Assembly (NCBI GenBank): GCA_937135955.1
Contig: CAKZOB010000024.1
Location: forward strand, 1 to 64,000
Origin: an uncultured Anaerolineales bacterium
GTDB taxonomy: Bacteria > Chloroflexota > Anaerolineae > Aggregatilineales > Aggregatilineaceae
Reading direction: 5' to 3'
DNA length: 64,000 bases
The position numbers and the translations under genes were made by a program. Shown here piece by piece: positions 8,763 through 16,328 of this stretch. Every line of letters starts with the position of its first letter. Position 1 is the stretch's first letter. The notes beneath the pieces are model-generated. The model worked only from the letters and a program-made list of their open reading frames with translations. It was not told the DNA's origin and made no database searches.

Positions 8763-11700
8763 ATGGCCGAAACAATCACGCTGCGCGCGTATCTTGAGGA
8801 AATGGAACGCCTGCTGGATCAGGACGCGCCGACGGAAGTTATCAGCCATTGCCGGCACATTCTCCAACATTTTCCCCAGAACGTGGCAACTTATCGGTTG
8901 TTGGGAAAGGCGCTGCTACAAAAAGCCCACCAGGACGATGCGCCCGAACTCTTTGGCGAAGCAGCAGAAGTGTTTCGGCGGGTGCTGAGCGTGCTTCCCG
9001 ACGACTATGTCGCGCATCTGGGCCTCAGCGAACTCTCCGATCGCCAGGATGAACTCGACCGGGCGATCTGGCACCTGGAGCGCGCGTATGAACAGATGCC
9101 GGGTAATGCGGCGCTGCAGGATGCCCTGCGCGAACTGTATGTCAGACGGGATGGGGAAGATCGCGCCCCGACGCGAGTCCAGTTAACACGCGGCGCATTG
9201 GCTCGGCAGTATTTCCAGGGCCAGCTTTACGAACAAGCCGTTGCCGAACTCCGCACCGCCCTGGCACATCAACCGCAGCGGGCAGACCTGCAGACTCTTT
9301 TGGCCGAAGCGCTGTGGGCGGGGCAGCATCAGGTCGAGGCCGGAGAAGTCGCCATTGACCTGCTGAAACGGCTGCCTAACTGCCTGGCTGCCAACCGGAT
9401 CATGGCCGAGCTGTGGCTGGCCAACGAACGTCCAACCGACGCCCGACCGTTTCTCGACCGCGTAGCCGCGCTCGACCCCTATACGGCGGCTCGTATCCTC
9501 AAACCTGATGGCGACCTGCCCGATACGGTCGAGCTGCCGCGCCTGGATTACTACCGACAGAGTCAGGCCATGCTGAGCGTAGAAACGCCCGGTTGGGTGC
9601 AGGAGCTGGGGACTCCGGGCCAGGATGTCTCCATGGAAGACCTGTTCGCCGTGCCCGGTCAGCCTCTGGACGAAAAAGCGCTAAGCCAGGAGGCTGGCTC
9701 GGCGCAGCTTGATATGGCGGCTTTGTTCGGCGAAATTCCGGTGCCAGACCTGGATACTCTCTGGCACAAGGAACGCTCACCCGACATTGCGCAGAGCATG
9801 TCGGATGCACTCTCCCTGCCCCCCGATCTTGAGGATAGCTTCCCTGTTCCCGACACACCCTGGCCGCAGGAAGTGCCGGTCGAGGAGGCGGCGGGCGCAG
9901 AGGAACCCGCCATTGACGCGGACTGGATCCTTGAGACCGACCAGTCGGATGAGGCGGATGAGCTTACTGAGGGCTTTGCTGGTTGGGACGCGCCCCCAGA
10001 AGCTGCCGCATCCGATTTGTGGCAGGCGCTTTCTGCAGAAAGCGACCTCTCGCCAGAGAGCGTCCAGGCCGAGGAAATCCCTGGTTGGACTTCCTCCGCG
10101 CTTCCCGAACAAGAGACCCCAGAAGCCGATTTTCTGGATCAACTGGGCGAGACTCCTGATTTTGGCGAAGTGGACTGGTCGGTCTTCCAGGGCCTGAGCG
10201 AAGATGTCGGTGAGAGCGCTGAAGCGCCGAGTCCTGAGTTTGCATCTGCCGAAGATATCTTCGGGCAGTGGTTGGGTGCAGGGATTCCGGCGTCTCAGGA
10301 GACTGACGAAGCGGAGCGTATCCTGGATGCCGCCCTGGCACATCCCGATGAGCAACAGTTACACCGGGAGATTGACGCGGCCTTCGAAGATATCCTGGCC
10401 GCTGACGATCTGCTGCACGAAGCGGCTGAGCCGATCTCGCTGCCAGAATGGTTGCCTGGCCCGGAGGAAGTACCCCCTGACCAGGATCAAACCCAGCCAA
10501 GCCTGGGCGATTTGGTCGCCGCGCTGAGCGATGAGCAAACGCCCGAACTCCCAGAAGAAAGCGCGGCTGTCGCTGCTCTGGACGAATCGCTGCGGTGGCT
10601 TGGGGACTCTCTGGACGCCGACGGCGAAGATTTGCTGGCTGCCCTGGCCGCTGCTGGGGCACAGGACCAGCAGCCAGAAGAGGCTCTGGCCGAACCCGCG
10701 GTTGAGCTTCCCGATTGGATCCGGCAGGCAGCCCCTCCCGCCGAAGCGACTGCGAACGAGCCTGGTTTGTCGGATTTCCCGCTGAACATAGAGTCCAGCG
10801 ATACACTGGCGGAAATCCTGCCTGCTGAGACAGAAATCTCTGCCTCTCCGGAGGAAGAGCCAGAACTTTCGCTACTGACTGAGTGGGAGATCATCGAGGC
10901 CGCCCAGGTTGCCCCGTCCGATTTCTCCGTAGAAGCTGCTCCTCAGGAAACAGTCGAGGCGGCTGCCCAGGCTGAAGAAGACTGGCTTCAGATATTGGCC
11001 GAGGAGCAACCGCCGGATCAACAGGAAGAGCCAGAGGTCAGCGCTGAGGAGGCTCCAGTCAGTGCTGAGGTCTCCTGGCTGGAAACGTTGGATGAGGAAA
11101 CCCCTCCGGAGGGCTACGAAATCCAGGAGTACCCCACGGTTCAGATGGGGGAAGAATCCCTCTCTGCCGAAGCTGAGGCGAGTGCCGATGACCAAGTGCC
11201 CTCCACAGAGCCGGATTGGTTGACCGGGATTTCTGAAGAAGAAGTCGAGCCTGCTTCCGATGTGGAACTTCATGCCCTGCTCAGCCAGCCTTATGACCCA
11301 TTCGAGGGAGGTAGCGCCGATAAAGTGCCGCGTTATCAGGCCGCCAGCGAGACGGGGATCCTGCAGCCGGACGAGCGCCCGGACTGGATGACCGCTTTCT
11401 TGGGCGACGAAGTGCCAGAGACCGGTGAGCTGCCGGAGACAGTTCCAGCCGCCCTGGACGAAATTGTCACGCGCCCCCTGTATGACGAAGAGTATGACGA
11501 GGGATTCGGTGAAGAAACCACTGTCCTTTCTTCGGAAGAACTCGCTGGACAGGCAGAAGCTGGCGCGCCGGAGAACGTTCCTGTGGACGAGGGAGCAGCG
11601 CCCGAACAAGCGGCTCAGCCTGAAGGCGAAATTCCGGAATGGTTGATGGCTATCGCCGACTCGGAAGCGGACAAGCTCAGCGAACTGTTTGCCACCGATG

Positions 11701-12143
11701 AGCTATTCGCCTTGCCAGAAGAAGCTTTTGCTACCGCGGATGAAGGAACGCAGCAGCTCGAACAGATGGCGCAAACAGAACAGGAAAGTCTGTCCATGCC
11801 GGAAACACTGGAGGCATTTCTGGCCGCAGAGGACCTTGGCCAGCCAGAAGCCGAGACGCAGCCGCTGGCAGAACATCTCGAAGTTGCTCCAGAAGCCGCT
11901 TTGTCTGATACTTGGGCAGAAGAAGTCTCTCTGGAACGTCAGGGAGAGGCGGTCCAGCTTCCGGCTGATGATGAATATGCTGACGAGCCAGTTCCAGAGG
12001 ACTTCTCGTTTGGCGATTGGGTTCCCATCTGGTTGCGGGCTCCCCTGGAAGGAATACCTGAAGACTTGTCCGGTCTGAGAGGGGATACTCCTCCCACGCC
12101 GCCGGAATGGCTGCGTGATGTTGCCGAAGAGGATGAAACATGA
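8763..12143 (+). CDS. Large acidic TPR protein with repeated WL motifs
   Basis: About 1126 residues. The N-terminal 200 are TPR repeats (ATYRLLGKALLQKA, DELDRAIWHLERAYEQMPGN). The rest is a very acidic, probably disordered region punctuated by short motifs of the form P-D/E-W-L/I/M: LPEWL, LPDWI, EPDWL, RPDWM, IPEWL, PPEWL and others. No signal peptide or membrane segment is seen. An in-frame ATG at 8742 is an alternative start. A perfect TATAAT (8706-8711) lies just upstream, so the longer frame reaching 8544 would begin before transcription does. It is followed 58 nt later by a related gene. Confidence 0.82.
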   Translation: MAETITLRAYLEEMERLLDQDAPTEVISHCRHILQHFPQNVATYRLLGKALLQKAHQDDAPELFGEAAEVFRRVLSVLPDDYVAHLGLSELSDRQDELDRAIWHLERAYEQMPGNAALQDALRELYVRRDGEDRAPTRVQLTRGALARQYFQGQLYEQAVAELRTALAHQPQRADLQTLLAEALWAGQHQVEAGEVAIDLLKRLPNCLAANRIMAELWLANERPTDARPFLDRVAALDPYTAARILKPDGDLPDTVELPRLDYYRQSQAMLSVETPGWVQELGTPGQDVSMEDLFAVPGQPLDEKALSQEAGSAQLDMAALFGEIPVPDLDTLWHKERSPDIAQSMSDALSLPPDLEDSFPVPDTPWPQEVPVEEAAGAEEPAIDADWILETDQSDEADELTEGFAGWDAPPEAAASDLWQALSAESDLSPESVQAEEIPGWTSSALPEQETPEADFLDQLGETPDFGEVDWSVFQGLSEDVGESAEAPSPEFASAEDIFGQWLGAGIPASQETDEAERILDAALAHPDEQQLHREIDAAFEDILAADDLLHEAAEPISLPEWLPGPEEVPPDQDQTQPSLGDLVAALSDEQTPELPEESAAVAALDESLRWLGDSLDADGEDLLAALAAAGAQDQQPEEALAEPAVELPDWIRQAAPPAEATANEPGLSDFPLNIESSDTLAEILPAETEISASPEEEPELSLLTEWEIIEAAQVAPSDFSVEAAPQETVEAAAQAEEDWLQILAEEQPPDQQEEPEVSAEEAPVSAEVSWLETLDEETPPEGYEIQEYPTVQMGEESLSAEAEASADDQVPSTEPDWLTGISEEEVEPASDVELHALLSQPYDPFEGGSADKVPRYQAASETGILQPDERPDWMTAFLGDEVPETGELPETVPAALDEIVTRPLYDEEYDEGFGEETTVLSSEELAGQAEAGAPENVPVDEGAAPEQAAQPEGEIPEWLMAIADSEADKLSELFATDELFALPEEAFATADEGTQQLEQMAQTEQESLSMPETLEAFLAAEDLGQPEAETQPLAEHLEVAPEAALSDTWAEEVSLERQGEAVQLPADDEYADEPVPEDFSFGDWVPIWLRAPLEGIPEDLSGLRGDTPPTPPEWLRDVAEEDET

Positions 12144-12201
12144 TCTCGCGGCAACTGCACCTCATGATCGGGTTCGTCCGATGGGCTGAGGAGGAAATAC
12201 C

Positions 12202-14349
12202 ATGACACCGCCCCCTGCCGTGCCCGGAGATGAGTTCGATTTCGATAAGATGACTCCAGAAGAACAACTGGCCTGGCTCGAAAGCCTGGCCAGAAGACAG
12301 GGGGTCAGCGAAGACGAACTGATCACGGCTGCGGATATGGATATTCCTGTTCCGGAAAATGTCGAGATTAACGAGCCAGGCTATGTACCCTATTCCATCA
12401 CAGGGGACTCTCCCCTCAGGGAGGCGAAGCCTGCTCCGTCAGACAGTGAGGCAGTGCCCGAAAGTCCGGTGTTCAAAGCCGAGGAGCCTTCTCCGCAGCC
12501 AGAGATGGCCGAAGATACCTGGTTGACGGATCTCCTTGAGGAAGAAGCCGAAGTCGAGCCAGCCGAGACTGTTCCCGCGCTGGACAGTTCGACAGAAGCG
12601 ATGCGGTGGCTGGACGAACTGGCCGTGAAAGCCGAGACTGGTGCCATGCAGAGCCTGGCGTCTGAGGAACCCGGCACGTTTGACTGGGGTCTTCCGGACG
12701 AAGAGATGGCTTGGTCGCCTGAGACAGAAGCTCCAGATACGCTGGCCTGGGATGAGTTACCCAAAGACCAGGTGGAAGAAGCCGAGGAAGGTTTCCCGGT
12801 CGAAACCCAGGCCGAAGGAGAGCCTGCTGTTGCTACAGATCAGGACGACTTCCTGGGTGGCATGGATCCCATGCGCTGGCTGGAAAGTCTGGCGGTACGT
12901 CAGGGAGCAAAGCCGGAGGAACTACTGACTCCTGCCGACCTCTCCATCACTGAACCGCCTCCCGATGCGGTCGTGGATGAACCCGGTTATGTGCCCTTCG
13001 AAGCCACTGCTCAGGCCTTCAGAGGGGTCGAGAACGAAGCCACCCACCCCTCAGCGCTGCCGGAGGTGATGGATGCGGCTTCAGCAACTGCCGAACCCGC
13101 AGAAGCCGTGGAGAGCCTGGCGGATACCCAGCAAGCGTCGCTCTCAGCCGCAGACACAACAGCAGAAGCTCCGGAGGAGTTCTCGGCGTCTCGCCTGCGT
13201 GTGCTCGCCGCCCTGGAGGAGCATAGCTTTGGCGACGATCCCCTCTCCTGGCTGGAAAAACTGGCAGCCGAGCCAGAGGCCGATCTGGCCCCGTTTCTGG
13301 CTGTGGAGGAACCGGAGCCAGGCGAAATTTCCCCTGCTGCCTGGTTGCGCGTAGAGGATCTCGAAGAAGACCCCTTGGCGGGCCTGACGGAAGAAGAAAT
13401 CGAACGCGCTCTGGCCCGCGGTCGGTTGACGCCGGAACAGGAGCTTGCCTGGCTGAAGCGCCAGGCCGCGCGCCTTGCCACAGTACAGGAAACCGAAACC
13501 GGAGAGCCAGAGACCGAACCCGAACCTGAACCCGCACAGCCAGCCACGCTGCCGTCATGGGTCGCAGAGTTGCAGCCGCTCGAGGAGCCAGCTTCTGCCT
13601 CCGACCTGTCCGCGTTGCTCGACCTCGAACCAGAACCTGCTGCCGAGCAACTGGCTGACTGGGCGATGGAGGTCAGCGCGGAACTCGAAACTGGGGCGGT
13701 AACGGACGAGGCTGAGGTACAGGCTATGCCGGATGAAGAACCTGGGGGGCCAGAACTCCAGCCAGCCATGCCTGTCGACATGCCGGCCTGGTTGCTGGAA
13801 GATGCGGAACAACCGGCTCAGGCTTTGGCTGGAGAGGACGTTCCAGACTGGTTGCGACAGGTTGCTGAGGAGCAAGTGCCAGAGGTTGACGAGTCCTGGC
13901 TGTCGGTTGCTGTTCAGGAAAGCGAGTCGGCAGGGGCTGCGACAGACTGGTTGCGCGCCCTGGACAAACCAACTGCACCCGCTGCAGAGGAAATTTCCAC
14001 GCCGACCAGCCCGGCAAAATCGGCGGCAGAACCGCAAGCCTCCGCTGATCCTGGACAGGTCTCGGTCTACCAGCAACGGCTCAGCGCCGCGCCGGACGAT
14101 CACCCCACTCGTCTGACCCTGGCCCGCGCTCTATGGGCCGCTGGAGAAAGCGCTCAAAGCCTGGGACAATACGAAATCCTGATCGAAGCGTCTCAGTTAC
14201 TGTCAGATGTGATCGGCGATCTGATCCAGTTGTTACAAAGCCGTCCGCGCGAGGCACGGTTACATCGGCTGTTGGGGGACGCTTATCTGCGGCACGGAAA
14301 GCTGAAGGAAGCGCTGCACGCCTATCGGCGCGCCCTTGAACAACTCTAA
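12202..14349 (+). CDS. Acidic repeat protein with C-terminal TPR and WL motifs
   Basis: A 715-residue acidic protein with a strong GGAGGAAATACC ribosome binding site before the ATG. Two copies of a unit of about 50 residues occur near residues 12-60 and 220-270: WLESLAxRQGxxxxEL(I/L)TxAD, then NEPGYVPY or DEPGYVPF. Many W-L-x-x-L motifs follow (DPLSWLEKLA, LPSWVAEL, MPAWLLED, VPDWLRQV, ATDWLRAL). The last 110 residues are a TPR pair (DHPTRLTLARALWAAGE, LRHGKLKEALHAYRRAL). It shares its motif language with the upstream gene, suggesting partner or paralogous scaffolds. Function is unknown. Confidence 0.82.
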   Translation: MTPPPAVPGDEFDFDKMTPEEQLAWLESLARRQGVSEDELITAADMDIPVPENVEINEPGYVPYSITGDSPLREAKPAPSDSEAVPESPVFKAEEPSPQPEMAEDTWLTDLLEEEAEVEPAETVPALDSSTEAMRWLDELAVKAETGAMQSLASEEPGTFDWGLPDEEMAWSPETEAPDTLAWDELPKDQVEEAEEGFPVETQAEGEPAVATDQDDFLGGMDPMRWLESLAVRQGAKPEELLTPADLSITEPPPDAVVDEPGYVPFEATAQAFRGVENEATHPSALPEVMDAASATAEPAEAVESLADTQQASLSAADTTAEAPEEFSASRLRVLAALEEHSFGDDPLSWLEKLAAEPEADLAPFLAVEEPEPGEISPAAWLRVEDLEEDPLAGLTEEEIERALARGRLTPEQELAWLKRQAARLATVQETETGEPETEPEPEPAQPATLPSWVAELQPLEEPASASDLSALLDLEPEPAAEQLADWAMEVSAELETGAVTDEAEVQAMPDEEPGGPELQPAMPVDMPAWLLEDAEQPAQALAGEDVPDWLRQVAEEQVPEVDESWLSVAVQESESAGAATDWLRALDKPTAPAAEEISTPTSPAKSAAEPQASADPGQVSVYQQRLSAAPDDHPTRLTLARALWAAGESAQSLGQYEILIEASQLLSDVIGDLIQLLQSRPREARLHRLLGDAYLRHGKLKEALHAYRRALEQL

Positions 14350-14361
14350 CTGAATTCGCAG

Positions 14362-14390
14362 TTGGCATTCAGGCGGGCTGAAGCTACAAT
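14362..14390 (+). promoter_or_regulatory. Promoter of ndk, overlapping a terminator hairpin
   Basis: TTGGCA at 14362-14367, a 17 nt spacer and TACAAT at 14385-14390. The -10 lies in the loop and right arm of the terminator at 14374-14407. The predicted start at about 14397 leaves a 30 nt leader before ndk. Confidence 0.55.
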
Positions 14391-14407
14391 TCAGCCCGTT
14401 GTTTTTT
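14374..14407 (+). terminator. Rho-independent terminator before ndk
   Basis: CGGGCTGAA (14374-14382) and TTCAGCCCG (14390-14398) form a perfect 9 bp stem with a 7 nt loop, followed by TTGTTTTTT. It ends the acidic-repeat gene pair. Confidence 0.85.
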
Positions 14408-14426
14408 GCGCCACGAAGGAGGCACT

Positions 14427-14885
14427 GTGGAACGTACGCTGATTATCATCAAGCCAGACGCCGTGCAGCGTGGTCTGATTGGGGAGATCATCACGCGCTT
14501 CGAGCGACGCGGCTTGCGTATCGTGGGGATGAAGTTCATGCGCATTGACCGTGCCCTGGCCGAGCAACACTACGCCGAGCACCGGGATAAGTCTTTCTAC
14601 GAATCACTGCTGGACTACATCACCTCTGCGCCAGTTGTGGTGATGGTGCTGGAAGGCCCCAATGCCGTGCAGATCGCCCGTAATACCATTGGCGCCACAA
14701 AACCGATCGACGCCGCTGCAGGGTCAATTCGTGGGGATTTCGGGCTGGAGACAGGCCGCAACCTGGTCCATGGCTCGGATAGTCCGGCCAGCAGCCAGCG
14801 GGAGGTTGCGCTGTTCTTTGAAGCGGAAGAGCTGATCTCCTGGACCCGCGATGTGGATCGCTGGATTTTGGAGAAGGTCGAGTAA
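14427..14885 (+). CDS. ndk: Nucleoside diphosphate kinase
   Basis: A 152-residue NDK that exchanges gamma phosphates between nucleoside triphosphates and diphosphates. It begins MERTLIIIKPDAVQRGLIGEI and contains the active-site histidine motif NLVHGSDS followed by the usual SAxREVALFF-like stretch. The GTG start at 14427 is preceded by AAGGAGG (14416-14422). An ATG at 14406 in frame would put that site inside the gene and is rejected. It converges with rsfS. Confidence 0.96.
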   Translation: MERTLIIIKPDAVQRGLIGEIITRFERRGLRIVGMKFMRIDRALAEQHYAEHRDKSFYESLLDYITSAPVVVMVLEGPNAVQIARNTIGATKPIDAAAGSIRGDFGLETGRNLVHGSDSPASSQREVALFFEAEELISWTRDVDRWILEKVE

Positions 14886-14917
14886 CTGAACCCCAGGGTT
14901 CAGGATACAGCGCCGGG

Positions 14918-14949
14918 CAGCGGCGTGAGCCGGACAACTCACGCCGCTG
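14918..14949. terminator. Long hairpin between convergent ndk and rsfS
   Basis: CAGCGGCGTGAG (14918-14929) pairs perfectly with CTCACGCCGCTG (14938-14949), 12 bp with an 8 nt loop, in the gap between the two convergent genes. A smaller hairpin (CTGAACCC/GGGTTCAG, 14886-14903) precedes it. Neither side has a clear T run, so bidirectional termination is likely but unproven. Confidence 0.5.
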
Positions 14950-15297
14950 TCAGCGAATATGCACCATCACGGGCGCTTCACGCCATAGCCCTTCCAGATC
15001 ATAATAGGCGCGGCGGTCGGGCAGGAAGCCGTGCACGACGACGTTCCCATAGTCCATCAGCACCCATCCGTTGACGGCGTTGCCCTCGATGTGCCATGGG
15101 CGGATGTCGTGATGCTTCTTCACTTCTTCAGCTACATGTTCGATGATGGCCTTCAATTGACGATCAGAGGTGGCGCTGACAATAACAAAATAGTCTGTGA
15201 CTGGGGATACCTGCCGCATATCCATGAGGACAATGTCCTCACCCTTCTTATCGGTTGCCAGATCAACAATGATCCGGGCCAGGTCTACAGGTTCCAG
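14950..15297 (-). CDS. rsfS: Ribosomal silencing factor RsfS
   Basis: RsfS binds L14 and blocks subunit joining. The segment LARIIVDLATDKKGEDIVLMDM followed by TDYFVIVSATSDRQLKAI is the full family pattern. The first ATG in frame (15225) would cut off the conserved N-terminal LATDKKGEDIVL. No ATG, GTG or TTG exists upstream before the stop, but a CTG at 15297-15295 lies 8 nt after GGGAGG (15311-15306). I therefore take CTG as the probable start, giving 115 residues, a normal length. A sequencing error or another rare start is possible. Confidence 0.85.
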   Translation of the reverse strand: MEPVDLARIIVDLATDKKGEDIVLMDMRQVSPVTDYFVIVSATSDRQLKAIIEHVAEEVKKHHDIRPWHIEGNAVNGWVLMDYGNVVVHGFLPDRRAYYDLEGLWREAPVMVHIR

Positions 15298-15382
15298 TGT
15301 TTCATCCTCCCATAATCTTCTACCCTTACGCTTGCCCCTTATTTTAGCAGTGCCCAGGGGCCTTTGCTAGCGCCATCCTGCC

Positions 15383-15982
15383 CTACCGTCCAGCTTCTTG
15401 GCTGAGCGGAGCGCGATGCAGCAGGGTGTAGACGGCTCCTGTGGGCTTCAATTCACTGCGAAAGAGTCCGACTTCCGTCACTGTCCACGTTACTGGGGGC
15501 GGCGCTGTAGCCGAGGCCATGACCGCTCCCAGCGTCTGCACGGCGCTGCGCGATGCGTCGCGGCGCACACGCCCCAACGTCAGATGCGGGCTGAAAGGCC
15601 GATCTTCTGTGGGATACCCTAATGGGGCAATGACTCCCTCGACTGCGTCGCGAAGCAGTTGCAATGCCTTGAGCTGCCCTTGCACGCCGATCCATACCAC
15701 ACGCGGGTTGCGCTGATGCGGGAAGCATCCCAGTCCTCCCGTGCTCAGATCGAAAGGAGCATGGGCACGGGCCACGGTCGTCAACGCTTCGGCGATGGAC
15801 TCGCGCTGGTTCAATGGAACATCGCCCAGAAACTTCAGGGTCAGGTGAATGCTGCGCGGCGCGACCCAGGAGACCACCCCAGGAGGCACTGTCACTCGCA
15901 GGTGATGTTGAGCCGTATCTAGGGCAGCAATCACTTCGGATGGTAGATGAAGCGCGATAAACAGGCGCCAGTTCTCGCTCAT
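15383..15982 (-). CDS. thpR: RNA 2',3'-cyclic phosphodiesterase
   Basis: About 199 residues of the LigT/2H phosphoesterase family. Both catalytic HxT motifs are present: HLTLKFLGDV and HLTLGRVRR. The protein starts MSENWRLFIALHLP, typical of ThpR. The frame is open to a GTG at 16102, but that would overlap the strong divergent promoter at 16084-16112 and add 40 residues absent from the family. The enzyme opens 2',3'-cyclic RNA ends; its cellular role is unclear. Confidence 0.9.
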   Translation of the reverse strand: MSENWRLFIALHLPSEVIAALDTAQHHLRVTVPPGVVSWVAPRSIHLTLKFLGDVPLNQRESIAEALTTVARAHAPFDLSTGGLGCFPHQRNPRVVWIGVQGQLKALQLLRDAVEGVIAPLGYPTEDRPFSPHLTLGRVRRDASRSAVQTLGAVMASATAPPPVTWTVTEVGLFRSELKPTGAVYTLLHRAPLSQEAGR

Positions 15983-16083
15983 GATCGGACTCTCTCCCGT
16001 AGCACCCGAAGTATACCGCAGAAGCTGGCACCCGATTCGCCGGATCGCAGTGGGCATACCCTGAAATAGCTCATTGCGTCCAT

Positions 16084-16112
16084 TTGACACGCCTGTGCTC
16101 ACATGCGATAAT
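16084..16112 (+). promoter_or_regulatory. Strong promoter of the leader and AIR-synthase-like gene
   Basis: A perfect TTGACA (16084-16089), a 17 nt spacer and GATAAT (16107-16112). The start is expected near 16119, giving a leader of about 210 nt before the ATG at 16329. Confidence 0.8.
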
Positions 16113-16166
16113 CACCACACGTGCGGGGGATCATTCGCCTCGCGCCCTCCCATAGCCATCCCAATA

Positions 16167-16256
16167 AGAAGGAGGTGGTGTCAATGCACGATAGTAGTAC
16201 CATGCGCAGCGCTGTGACACCCCTCCTTCTGGTGAAGTAATCGGGTGTCACAGCGC
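16167..16256 (+). promoter_or_regulatory. Mutually exclusive RNA hairpins around the leader peptide
   Basis: Helix 1: 16167-16183, which includes the AAGGAGG site, pairs with 16215-16230 over 16 bp with one bulged T, sequestering the ribosome binding site. Helix 2: GCGCTGTGACACCC (16209-16222) pairs with GGGTGTCACAGCGC (16243-16256), a perfect 14 bp. The helices share 16215-16222 and cannot both form completely. A ribosome reaching the TAA at 16238 would disrupt both. These pairings are read directly from the sequence. Confidence 0.65.
16184..16240 (+). CDS. Leader peptide, 18 aa, in a structured 5' leader
   Basis: An ATG at 16184 preceded by AAGGAGG (16169-16175) at the ideal 8 nt distance encodes MHDSSTMRSAVTPLLLVK and a TAA. 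It has no homologue that I recognise. Its ribosome binding site and its own codons form the two arms of a long helix, so translation and RNA folding are physically linked. I infer a regulatory leader peptide rather than a functional protein. Confidence 0.6.
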   Translation: MHDSSTMRSAVTPLLLVK

Positions 16257-16266
16257 GCAAGACCGG

Positions 16267-16299
16267 GGTCCCCGAACGAGCTTCGGGGACCTGCCTTTT
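16267..16299 (+). terminator. Terminator-like hairpin (attenuator) upstream of the AIR-synthase-like gene
   Basis: GGTCCCCGAA (16267-16276) pairs perfectly with TTCGGGGACC (16282-16291), 10 bp with loop CGAGC, followed by TGCCTTTTC. It lies inside the leader, 30 nt before the structural gene's start codon, so it would act as an attenuator rather than a gene end. Confidence 0.6.
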
Positions 16300-16328
16300 C
16301 AGCGCCTGTCTCTGGTCACCAGACTGCC

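Noticed and set aside
13011-13781. Ser/Ala-rich minus-strand frame inside the acidic-repeat gene
   Set aside because: Complement of Glu/Pro-rich codons. Low-complexity shadow with no ribosome binding site.
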